From an uncultured Alphaproteobacteria bacterium (GTDB lineage: Bacteria; Pseudomonadota; Alphaproteobacteria; HIMB59): DNA of 64,000 nucleotides. A program made the translations under genes and the position numbers. The notes under the pieces are model-generated. The model was not told the DNA's origin, searched no databases, and saw only the letters and a list, made by a program, of their open reading frames with translations. How positions within the stretch are numbered: the stretch's first letter is position 1; each line of letters begins with the position of its first letter. Location of the stretch: positions 124,001 through 188,000 of the forward strand of contig CACGPP010000001.1 in assembly GCA_902574995.1 (NCBI GenBank), in the 5' to 3' direction. Of the stretch, positions 52,991 through 62,601 are shown piece after piece.

Positions 52991-53627
52991 CAATTATTTT
53001 TAAATTTTTATTCAAATTGTCTATTATGTATGTATTAAATGAATTTTCGTCGAACTGATTTGGGTTTATTATTTCTTCACCCCAAAAAAAAATACCTTTA
53101 CTGAAAGGTAATGGTATTTTTAATTTATCCCAATTATTAAGACGAAAAAAACGATTGGTTTTAAAAGTTAGTAGAGCGATCTTTAAGTCAAACTTTTTAG
53201 CTAATTTGTAAATATTGGTGTTAATTTCATAAGGTGGTCCATGAGGTGCATCTGGTGTGATATAAATGCACTCTCCTTTTTCCACGGCTAAAGTAATTTC
53301 TTTTATTAGAGCAGTCGGTTTATCTTTTTCGCGTAAGAGAGGATCTAAACCAAATTTTCTTTGAACTAAAGTACTTATTTGACCATCTCTGTGAGATGTT
53401 GCAACGGGTCTTAATTTTGGTTTAAATTTCCAACTAAATGTAGAACCCATAAGTTGGTTATGCCAAATAAGTACTATGATTGATTTATTATCTTGTAATT
53501 TTTTTCCTATGACTTCTTCGTTTACACTTGACCAATTACTTGTTTTTTTTATAAGCGATAATGACAGATAAATTAAATTTACAAAAATAATCTTGAAGAA
53601 TTTATTCTTAGATAATTTTTTAAGCAT
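52977..53627 (-). CDS. DUF374 lysophospholipid-acyltransferase-like protein
   Basis: A 216-residue protein of the DUF374 family, which sits beside waaA in alphaproteobacteria. IIVLIWHNQLMGSTF (His-containing active-site analogue), VATSHRDGQISTLVQ, and YITPDAPHGPPYEI (the second acyltransferase block) are present. A single N-terminal membrane segment precedes them. It is likely to act in lipid A/LPS acylation or handling; the reaction is unproven. It overlaps waaA by 14 bases and msbA by 8. Confidence 0.88.
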   Translation of the reverse strand: MLKKLSKNKFFKIIFVNLIYLSLSLIKKTSNWSSVNEEVIGKKLQDNKSIIVLIWHNQLMGSTFSWKFKPKLRPVATSHRDGQISTLVQRKFGLDPLLREKDKPTALIKEITLAVEKGECIYITPDAPHGPPYEINTNIYKLAKKFDLKIALLTFKTNRFFRLNNWDKLKIPLPFSKGIFFWGEEIINPNQFDENSFNTYIIDNLNKNLKIIDAHF

Positions 53628-55347
53628 TTTTTTTAATCTGTTTTTGATAAAGATTATGATAATGTTTTTTCTTAGCCATTAAGGTTTTATGAGATCCCTT
53701 CTCAACAACCTCACCATTTTCCAAATAGTAAATTTCATCAAAATTTTTAATTGTGCTTAATCTATGTGCAACTACGATCATTGTAATTTTAGGCAAATGA
53801 TACAAATTATTGAATAGCTTAGACTCTGTTTTAAGATCTAAATTTGAAGTTGGCTCATCTAATAATACAACAGGACTATTTTGAGCAAGAGCTCTCGCTA
53901 TTGAAATTCTTTGCCTTTGCCCCCCAGACAATTTAATTCCATTTTCTCCAATTTTAGTATCCAACTTTAAAGGTAGTTTATTTGCAAAATCATTTACACA
54001 TGCAATATTAGCAAAATGATTTATATTTGATTGATTGTGACCAGAATTATATTTTATATTTTCTGAAATAGTACCATCAAACAAAACTGTATCTTGGCTA
54101 ACTAGGCTAAATATATTTCGTAGACTATTTAATTTTAATTTTTTTATATCAATATCATTTATTGTTATGTCACCTTTAGTGATATCGAATAATCTCAAAA
54201 ATAAAGCCATCAGTGTTGATTTACCTCCTCCGGAGGGTCCGACAAATGCAACTTTTTTTCCTGCTTTAAGGTTAAAATTAACTCGGTTAATTATATTTTT
54301 ATTTGTATTTTCGTATTTAAAAAAAACCTCTTTAAAACTCAAAGTCTTGAAATTTTTTATTATCTTAGATCCTCCAATTGTCTCGTTTTTAAAATCTATA
54401 AATTCAAATATTCTGGATGCAGCACCAAGACCACTTTGAAGTAAAACATTCACATTTATTAGATTTTTAAGTGGTGCATAAGCTAACATTAGACTTACTA
54501 AAAAACTCATCAATTGCCCTGCTGTCATATTTTCGTTAATTACAAAAATCCCCCCACCAAATATTGCTAAACCAGCTGCCATTGAACCCAATGTCTCCGT
54601 GAAAGGTCTGGATCTAGCAGTGATTTTTTCTTGTTTAAAATTCAATTCTCTAGCTTGCTCAATTTCTTTATTAACTCTTTTGATTTCAAAATTTTCTGCA
54701 TTGAAAGATTTCACATTTTTGATTCCTCTAAAGACCTCTTCTAAATTTGAAGCTAAAGTTCCAACTTGTTCTTGTAAGTTTTTTGTGACTCTTCTAATTT
54801 TTTTACCTAAAACTCTTATTGGAACAATGGCCAATGGAAAAATCACTATAGAAATGCATGCTAATTTCCAATTTTGATAAAACATATTTCCTATTAAAAC
54901 AGTCAAAGTTAAAGAATCTTTTATTAATGCAGTATATGTGTTGGCCATTGCCCCACTTAAGTAATAAGTATCTGTAGTAATTCTCGTAATTAATGATCCT
55001 ATTTTATTTTTGACAAAAAACCCATAATGCACATTTATTATATTTTTAAAAACATCACGTCTGAGTTTTTCAATAATTCTATGACTCATAAATTGTAAAG
55101 AAGTAATTTGGATATAAGTTACTAACCCTTTTATTATCCCAGTAATTAAAATAGCAATGGGTATAAAATATAAATAAAACCTATCAGCATTAATTAAAAC
55201 ATTGTCAAGAGCTGGTTTAACTAACCATGCATGAAAACCTGTGCATAGAGCTGCAATAATCATACATAAAATAGCAACAAACATTCTTAATTTAAAATTA
55301 AGAAATAATTTAGAAATTCTTATAAAATGTTCTTTAGACTCAGACAT
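53620..55347 (-). CDS. msbA: lipid A exporter MsbA-type ABC transporter
   Basis: A 575-residue fused permease-ATPase. The six-helix membrane domain spans residues about 20-310. The ATPase follows with Walker A GPSGGGKSTLMALFLR, signature LSGGQRQRISIARAL, Walker B VVLLDEPTSNLDL and switch VVAHRLSTI. It flips the lipid A core across the inner membrane. Position at the head of the lipid A cluster supports MsbA over a generic exporter. Confidence 0.92.
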   Translation of the reverse strand: MSESKEHFIRISKLFLNFKLRMFVAILCMIIAALCTGFHAWLVKPALDNVLINADRFYLYFIPIAILITGIIKGLVTYIQITSLQFMSHRIIEKLRRDVFKNIINVHYGFFVKNKIGSLITRITTDTYYLSGAMANTYTALIKDSLTLTVLIGNMFYQNWKLACISIVIFPLAIVPIRVLGKKIRRVTKNLQEQVGTLASNLEEVFRGIKNVKSFNAENFEIKRVNKEIEQARELNFKQEKITARSRPFTETLGSMAAGLAIFGGGIFVINENMTAGQLMSFLVSLMLAYAPLKNLINVNVLLQSGLGAASRIFEFIDFKNETIGGSKIIKNFKTLSFKEVFFKYENTNKNIINRVNFNLKAGKKVAFVGPSGGGKSTLMALFLRLFDITKGDITINDIDIKKLKLNSLRNIFSLVSQDTVLFDGTISENIKYNSGHNQSNINHFANIACVNDFANKLPLKLDTKIGENGIKLSGGQRQRISIARALAQNSPVVLLDEPTSNLDLKTESKLFNNLYHLPKITMIVVAHRLSTIKNFDEIYYLENGEVVEKGSHKTLMAKKKHYHNLYQKQIKKNA

Positions 55348-56248
55348 TAAGGTGACTTCCTATTATTATACTAAAAAGTATGCTGATACCGTAATAGTTA
55401 TTGCGACTAAAGTATGAACCAGCCTTTTCAGGTATATTTTTCCAAATAAAATTGAGATCTATAATGTTTATAAAGAAAATTGTTGCTAATAAGACATAGT
55501 ATAAAAAACTAAAATTCAAGCCACTTCCAAAAACTGCCAATAAAAAATATTTAAAAAAAATCATTAAATTTAAAATGATCATTCTACCAGCTCCAAAAAA
55601 TAATGTGCTAGAGTATAGTTTTAATTCTTTGTCTTCTTTTTCATCCTGAGTAGCATAAATAGTATCGTAAGTGAGTGTCCAAAAAATTAGTGAGACATAT
55701 AAAATGAGAACAGATAAAAAGGGTAAGTTTGAGCCCATTGCCACCCAGCCAATAAAACAGCCCCAATTATAAGTCAAAGCTAAAATTAACTGAGGTAAGA
55801 AAAAAAATCTTTTTGCTAAAGGGTATAAAATTATCAAAGGAGTGATAAAAAGCCCTAAGACAATAGCTTCATAATTTAATTGTAATAAAATTATTAAACC
55901 TATTATTAAAAGAAAAAATAATAGTATAAGTGAATTCTTTAAACTTATTTGTGATGAGGCTAAAGCTCTATTTTGTGTTCTACTTACTTTCCTATCAAAG
56001 TCTTTATCAATAAAATCATTTACTATGCATCCAGCAGATCTCATAACCAATGAACCTATAAAAAAAATTATAAACAAAATTAAAATATTATTAGATGAAC
56101 CATTTGTTGAGGATGCTAAAATGAAACTAATTGGGTAAAAAAGTAGAAGAAAACCAATAGGTTTATCTAATCTAACTAAAAGAATGTATGGATGTGTGAA
56201 AGGTGGAAATAATTTAAAAATTAAATTATTCTTATAATTGTTATTCAT
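55340..56248 (-). CDS. ubiA: 4-hydroxybenzoate polyprenyltransferase
   Basis: Attaches the polyprenyl tail to 4-hydroxybenzoate in ubiquinone synthesis. The 302-residue membrane protein with about eight helices has the first Asp motif NDFIDKDFDRKVSRTQNR and the second in YATQDEKEDKEL. RLDKPIGFLLLFYP is the N-terminal family start. Its ATG at 56248-56246 overlaps the opposite-strand rsmE ATG within CATG, so there is no spacer. It overlaps msbA by 8 bases. Confidence 0.95.
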   Translation of the reverse strand: MNNNYKNNLIFKLFPPFTHPYILLVRLDKPIGFLLLFYPISFILASSTNGSSNNILILFIIFFIGSLVMRSAGCIVNDFIDKDFDRKVSRTQNRALASSQISLKNSLILLFFLLIIGLIILLQLNYEAIVLGLFITPLIILYPLAKRFFFLPQLILALTYNWGCFIGWVAMGSNLPFLSVLILYVSLIFWTLTYDTIYATQDEKEDKELKLYSSTLFFGAGRMIILNLMIFFKYFLLAVFGSGLNFSFLYYVLLATIFFINIIDLNFIWKNIPEKAGSYFSRNNYYGISILFSIIIGSHLNV

Positions 56249-56960
56249 GAAGAGAGTTTTTTATAATTCTATTATAAAGCAGGGTAGCACTTATGAGCTA
56301 GAAAAAAAGTATTATATCCATCTTGTAAAAGTTATAAGGCTAAAAATAGGAGATGAGATCTCTTTGTTTAACAATATTTCTGGTGAATGGAGGTGCGAAA
56401 TAATAGATATAAAAAAAAATTTTTTAAAAGCGAAATCGATAAGTCAAATCTCAGCACCTCGAGCAGAAACTTTGATAGACTTAATGTTTTCTCCCATAAA
56501 ATACCAAAACAGTGAATTAATTATAAGACAATCAACTGAGATGGGTGTGAGATATCTATTTCCTACATCATTTAATAGAACTATAAACACAAAGATTAAT
56601 CTTGATAAGTTTAATACATATGCAGTGGGTGCTGCCCAACAAAGTGGAAGATTATCAATACCAAACATAGACAAGTTAATTGACCTTAAAGATAGGTCTA
56701 ATATCATGTCTAGTAAAACAGTGCTGATGTTCGATGAAAATCTCAAAGGAATTCATCTATCACAAGCAAAAGTTAAACCAAATAGTGAAATTTTAGTTGT
56801 TATAGGACCTGAGGGAGGTTTTGAGGAGGAGGAAAGAGCATTTATTTCAGACAGTTCAAAATATTTCTTTAATGTGAGTCTAGGCCCAAACATTCTAAAA
56901 GCTGACACAGCAGTTATTGCCGCACTTAGTCTAACATTTCACTATTTTTCAAAATTATAG
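56247..56960 (+). CDS. rsmE: 16S rRNA (uracil-1498-N3)-methyltransferase
   Basis: A 237-residue SPOUT-class methyltransferase. KKYYIHLVKVIRLKIGDEIS forms the PUA-like RNA-binding part. RQSTEMGVRYLFPTSFNRT, AAQQSGRLSIPNI, and the knot motifs VVIGPEGGFEEEE and SLGPNILKADTAVIAAL follow. It starts at ATG 56247 inside the same CATG as ubiA. The usual MxRVFYN N-terminus supports this start. Confidence 0.94.
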   Translation: MKRVFYNSIIKQGSTYELEKKYYIHLVKVIRLKIGDEISLFNNISGEWRCEIIDIKKNFLKAKSISQISAPRAETLIDLMFSPIKYQNSELIIRQSTEMGVRYLFPTSFNRTINTKINLDKFNTYAVGAAQQSGRLSIPNIDKLIDLKDRSNIMSSKTVLMFDENLKGIHLSQAKVKPNSEILVVIGPEGGFEEEERAFISDSSKYFFNVSLGPNILKADTAVIAALSLTFHYFSKL

Positions 56961-56984
56961 CGGGTTTAAGCGACATCCTGTCAA

Positions 56985-56990
56985 TATACT
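56985..56990 (+). promoter_or_regulatory. candidate -10 box of the cytochrome oxidase operon
   Basis: TATACT matches five of six -10 consensus bases and lies 30 bases before the coxB ATG in a 59-base gap. The -35 region 15-17 bases upstream is poor (GGGTTTA). The placement fits an operon promoter, but no other feature supports it. Confidence 0.3.
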
Positions 56991-57019
56991 GTACAAAAAA
57001 GATTAATAATATGTCTTAG

Positions 57020-57870
57020 ATGAAGTCAATATTTTCGGTATTTTTTTTTCTTGTATCCTTAAAGGCGTTTGGAAAACAAGCCACTGACTGGCAGCTAAGT
57101 TTTCAAAATCCTGCTACAGATTTGATGGGCAGTGTAGTTGGACTCCATAACATAATTTTGATTGTAATGACTTTAGTTACTTTATTTGTCTTATTTCTTC
57201 TTTTCTATGTCTCTTTTCGTTTCAGTGCAAAAAGAAACCCAATTCCATCTACAACAACTCACAATACAGTTGTTGAAGTTTTATGGACTGCAATACCAAT
57301 TGTAATCCTTGTAGTTCTTGCGATACCATCTTTTAAGCTTTTATACCAACAAGAAAAAAGCGAAAATTATGATATGACTGTTAAAGTCATTGGTCATCAG
57401 TGGTATTGGGAATACGAATACCCCGATCACGGTGACTTTTATTTTGAAAGTTACATGGTTCAAGATGCAGACCTTCAGGAGGGAGACTTAAGACTCTTGA
57501 CAGTTGACAATCCTCTTGTAATTCCTGCCAATAAAAATATTCAAATACTTATAACCGCCGGAGATGTTTTGCACAGCTGGGCCGTACCCTCAATGGGATT
57601 AAAAACTGATGCCGTTCCTGGAAGACTCAACGAAACATGGGTCAATGTTAAAGAACCAGGAATATATAGAGGACAATGCTCTGAAATATGTGGTACTGGT
57701 CATGGATTTATGCCAGTTGTTGTAAAAGTATTACCCGAAAGCGAATTTATTGCATGGGCTAATGAAGCCAAAAACAATTACGCAATCAATGAAGATATTA
57801 AAACTAACGAAACAAATGAGGAAATCATTATTTCACAAAATAATTTAAGACAATTAGAGGAGAATAATTT

Positions 57871-57874
<4 letters not shown>
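57020..57874 (+). CDS. coxB: cytochrome c oxidase subunit II
   Basis: A 284-residue subunit with a signal peptide (SIFSVFFFLVSLKAFG), two membrane helices and a C-terminal cupredoxin domain. The CuA ligands are in HSWAVPSMGLKTDAVPGR (His) and GQCSEICGTGHGFM (two Cys, Glu, His, Met). VIGHQWYWEYEYP is the aromatic electron-entry region. It receives electrons from cytochrome c. Its TGA overlaps the coxA ATG at 57871. Confidence 0.97.
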
Positions 57875-59467
<1,593 letters not shown>

Positions 59468-59470
59468 TTT

Positions 59471-60397
59471 GTGTTAGAAAAAAAGCATCATCAAACTTTT
59501 GTACAGACAGAACAAAACCTGTTCTTTTTGCAAGTTGTTAATTTTTTAAAACAACTTTATGTACTAATTAAACCTGGTGTAATTTCTCTTGTAATATTTA
59601 CGGCTTTATGTGCGATGTTATTAGCCCCATCTGATAAAAGTATATTTATAAAAGGAATTGCTCTAACCCTTATAGCAATGGGAGCATCTGGTTCAGCTAT
59701 TTTAAACATGTGGTTTGATCGAATAATTGACTCTAAAATGGATAGAACAAAGTTTAGACCTATCCCTTCAGGAAATATCTCAGCAAATACAGCTCTTGGG
59801 ATTGGATTAATTTTTTCTTTTTTTTCTGTAGTGGGTTTATTTTTCTTTGGAAATATTAAGGCCTCAATATTATTAGCATTTACAATTCTTTATTACTCAG
59901 TTTTTTATACAATGTATCTGAAGCACAAAACTGCACAGAATATAGTAATTGGTGGTTTAGCAGGCGCTCTTCCTCCAGTGATTGCGTGGATAAGTATTTC
60001 AAGTGAACAAATTTTCTACCCGATTATATTATGCTTAATAATATTTTTATGGACACCTCCACACTCTTGGGCATTAGCTATATTTAGAAACCAGGATTAC
60101 TCTGATGCCGATATACCGATGTACCCCGTTAAACACGGTATAAAAAAAACACTTTTTATGATGAATATTTATACTTTTTTAATGGTTGCATCAGTAAACT
60201 CTCTATATTTTTTTAAATACGCTGGAATGAGCTTTTTTTTAGGCTCCAATCTTCTCAATGCATATTTTATTTACAAACTTTTTAAACTAAATAAGTCACA
60301 AAATATTAAGAAAGACTCAATTAAACTTTTTGGATATTCAATTGTTTATCTTTTTCTTATTTTTGCTTTAACAGTTATTGATAAATATTTATTCTAA
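59471..60397 (+). CDS. ctaB: protoheme IX farnesyltransferase
   Basis: Makes heme O from protoheme, needed for subunit I. The 308-residue UbiA-superfamily membrane protein has the first Asp motif NMWFDRIIDSKMDRTKFRPI and the second in IFRNQDYSDADIPMYPVKHG. The start is a GTG at 59471, 3 bases after coxA. The first 30 residues form a longer soluble extension before the first helix. Confidence 0.95.
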   Translation: MLEKKHHQTFVQTEQNLFFLQVVNFLKQLYVLIKPGVISLVIFTALCAMLLAPSDKSIFIKGIALTLIAMGASGSAILNMWFDRIIDSKMDRTKFRPIPSGNISANTALGIGLIFSFFSVVGLFFFGNIKASILLAFTILYYSVFYTMYLKHKTAQNIVIGGLAGALPPVIAWISISSEQIFYPIILCLIIFLWTPPHSWALAIFRNQDYSDADIPMYPVKHGIKKTLFMMNIYTFLMVASVNSLYFFKYAGMSFFLGSNLLNAYFIYKLFKLNKSQNIKKDSIKLFGYSIVYLFLIFALTVIDKYLF

Positions 60398-60498
60398 TGA
60401 AAAGAAAAAATAAAAATTTATTAGTCTTGGCTCTACTTTTCATGCTCGTAACAGCATTTTATTTTATTACAATATTTAGAATTAAATCTGGTATTTGA
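60397..60498 (+). CDS. 33-residue CoxF-like membrane mini-protein
   Basis: MKRKNKNLLVLALLFMLVTA begins this single-helix protein, which ends FRIKSGI. Its ATG overlaps the ctaB stop (TAATG) and its TGA overlaps the TTG start of ctaG (TTGA), so it is held between two coupled genes. A small protein (CoxF-type) commonly lies between ctaB and ctaG in alphaproteobacteria, with a basic N-terminus and one helix as here. The function is not established. Confidence 0.75.
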   Translation: MKRKNKNLLVLALLFMLVTAFYFITIFRIKSGI

Positions 60499-61031
60499 AC
60501 GTATCAAATAAAAATAAAACATTAATTTTTTTAATGTTGATACTTGGATTTATGCTAAGTCTAGTAATTTTTTCTGTGCCACTATATAAGCTTTTTTGTG
60601 ACCTAACTGGATTTCAAGGTTTTAACAAAGAAGTAAAAATTCAAGAACAACACCAAAATATTAACTTGGGGGAACTCGATATAAAAGTTATTTTTTCAGC
60701 TCAGGTAAATGAAGGTTTGGAATGGATGTTCGAAGCTCCACAAAAAATGAATATTACAGAGGGTGTAAAGTATGATGTTGTTTTTAAAGCTAAAAACAAT
60801 ACTGATGTTAGCTCAACAGGTACGTCTATATTTAACATTTTACCACCTAAAATTGGCCCATACTTATATAAGATTGAATGCTTTTGCTTTATTGATCAAA
60901 CGATAAAGCCAAATCAAGTTGTTGAGTTTCCTGTCACTTTCTACTTAGATCCATTGATACTTGACGATCCTGAGGCAAGTAGGACTAAGAATGTCACTTT
61001 GTCATATACCTTTTTTGAGAAAAAAGAATGA
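60495..61031 (+). CDS. ctaG: cytochrome c oxidase assembly protein CtaG (Cox11-like)
   Basis: Delivers copper to the CuB site of subunit I. The 178-residue protein has one N-terminal membrane helix (LIFLMLILGFMLSLVIFSV), then SVPLYKLFCDLTGFQG and the Cu-binding IECFCFIDQTIKPN in the periplasmic Ig-like domain. TTG at 60495 overlaps the mini-gene stop. It matches the alphaproteobacterial cox operon order. Confidence 0.94.
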   Translation: MNVSNKNKTLIFLMLILGFMLSLVIFSVPLYKLFCDLTGFQGFNKEVKIQEQHQNINLGELDIKVIFSAQVNEGLEWMFEAPQKMNITEGVKYDVVFKAKNNTDVSSTGTSIFNILPPKIGPYLYKIECFCFIDQTIKPNQVVEFPVTFYLDPLILDDPEASRTKNVTLSYTFFEKKE

Positions 61032-61043
61032 AATATTGTGTAA

Positions 61044-61886
61044 ATGGTTGATTTAGTATTTAAAGACTCTGAAAAGAAACATAAATTTCATCTTGTAAAT
61101 CCTAGTCCTTGGCCAATAGTTGGTGCTTTTTCAGCTCTTTTTCTAGTTTCAGGAGCTATTTTGTATATGCACTATGAGATGCTATGGCCTATGTTGGCAG
61201 GTCTTGTTCTAATACTTTTTACTATGTTTATGTGGTGGCGAGACATAATAAAAGAGAGTACTTTTTTGAAAGTACATAATTCAATCACTGAGATTGGTCT
61301 TAGGTGGGGTATGGCTCTGTTCATCACATCAGAAGTAATGTTTTTTGTCGCTTTCTTTTGGGCTTTTTTTGATGCAAGTCTATTACCTAAAACATTTTTA
61401 GCTGAGTACAAAGAAGTTTTTACAGGCACTCTTGGAATAGGAGTTTGGCCCCCAAAAGGAATTGAAACTTTTGACCCACTAGACATCCCATATTTAAATA
61501 CCTTGATTTTACTTTTATCAGGCACTACCTGTACATGGGCACACCATGAATTAAGAGAGGGTAATAATAAAGAGGCTCTTAAAGGTTTATATTACACAGT
61601 TTTTTTAGGTTTCATATTTTCACTTTTACAAATATATGAATACCAACATGCAACTTTTGGTTTTACTGAAGGTATATATCCTTCAACTTTTTTCATGGCA
61701 ACCGGTTTTCATGGTTTTCATGTATTAATTGGTACTTTATTCTTATTAGTCTGTTTATTGAGAATAAGAAAAGGTCATTTAACCCCAAAAAGACATTTTG
61801 GTTTTGAGGCAGCTGCATGGTATTGGCATTTTGTTGATGTTGTTTGGTTGTTTTTATACATAAGTATCTATTGGTGGGGAAGATAA
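61044..61886 (+). CDS. coxC: cytochrome c oxidase subunit III
   Basis: A 280-residue membrane subunit with seven helices. FHLVNPSPWPIVGAFSAL is the N-terminal family block; MALFITSEVMFFVAFFWAFF, HHELREGNNKEALKGL and FHGFHVLIGTLFLLVCL follow, with WYWHFVDVVWLFLYISIYWW at the C-terminus. Subunit III stabilises proton uptake into subunit I. It follows ctaG by 12 bases. Confidence 0.97.
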   Translation: MVDLVFKDSEKKHKFHLVNPSPWPIVGAFSALFLVSGAILYMHYEMLWPMLAGLVLILFTMFMWWRDIIKESTFLKVHNSITEIGLRWGMALFITSEVMFFVAFFWAFFDASLLPKTFLAEYKEVFTGTLGIGVWPPKGIETFDPLDIPYLNTLILLLSGTTCTWAHHELREGNNKEALKGLYYTVFLGFIFSLLQIYEYQHATFGFTEGIYPSTFFMATGFHGFHVLIGTLFLLVCLLRIRKGHLTPKRHFGFEAAAWYWHFVDVVWLFLYISIYWWGR

Positions 61887-61929
61887 ACCAAACATTTTTA
61901 TCTTTTACATTTAAACTAAAATTTTATTT

Positions 61930-62601
61930 ATGAATAAGTCATCATTAACATTTGTATTTATAGGAATTTCTATTTTAACCTTTATCTTAGGTTCGTGGCA
62001 ACTTTACCGGTTAAATTGGAAAAATGATTTAATGGATAATATTCGTAATTCAATTCTCAATCCCACTTTGTTTTCAGATGATCTGAATTACAATAATTTA
62101 GTTACAGTAAAATTAGATGATAATTATACAATTCTAAATAAACCAATTTATTTAGAGTCAAAAACATTTAAAGGAAAACCAGGTTATCACCTAATACTTC
62201 CGGTAAAGTACAAAAAAAGTATATACAGTGTCATTAATTTTGGATGGTTTTTAGACAAAGATGTAGATCAAGTTCAAAATATCATTCAAAGATATCAATC
62301 AATCGACAACCCTAAAGTATACTTAAGAGATTTTAATTCAGATAAACCTTTTTTTACCCCAAAGAATGATTTATCTAATAATACTTGGTACTATGTTAAT
62401 AAAACTGATTTTAGTCAGTTTCATCAATATACATTCCTATCTAAATATTATTTTGTTCTGCTAGATGATAGGGTATCTAAATATACCTTTAATCCTCTTA
62501 TATTTTTGAGAAATAATCATTTGAATTATTCAATAACTTGGTTTTTGCTTAGCTTGTCAAGTATCGTTATGCTGTTAATTATAAGAAGAAAATATGAATA
62601 A
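61930..62601 (+). CDS. surf1: SURF1-family oxidase assembly protein
   Basis: A 223-residue protein with membrane helices at both ends. GSWQLYRLNWKNDLMDNI follows the first helix, YLESKTFKGKPGYHLILPV and VINFGWF are the central SURF1 blocks, and NHLNYSITWFLLSLSSIVML is the last helix. SURF1 helps insert heme a into subunit I. It is shorter than the mitochondrial form but of usual bacterial size. It overlaps the M32 gene by 8 bases. Confidence 0.92.
   Translation: MNKSSLTFVFIGISILTFILGSWQLYRLNWKNDLMDNIRNSILNPTLFSDDLNYNNLVTVKLDDNYTILNKPIYLESKTFKGKPGYHLILPVKYKKSIYSVINFGWFLDKDVDQVQNIIQRYQSIDNPKVYLRDFNSDKPFFTPKNDLSNNTWYYVNKTDFSQFHQYTFLSKYYFVLLDDRVSKYTFNPLIFLRNNHLNYSITWFLLSLSSIVMLLIIRRKYE

Noticed and set aside
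61172..61525. 117-codon ORF on the minus strand within coxC
   Set aside because: It is a shadow of the conserved coxC frame with no family resemblance. Other opposite-strand ORFs inside metX, ileS, msbA, purD and rsmE were rejected for the same reason.
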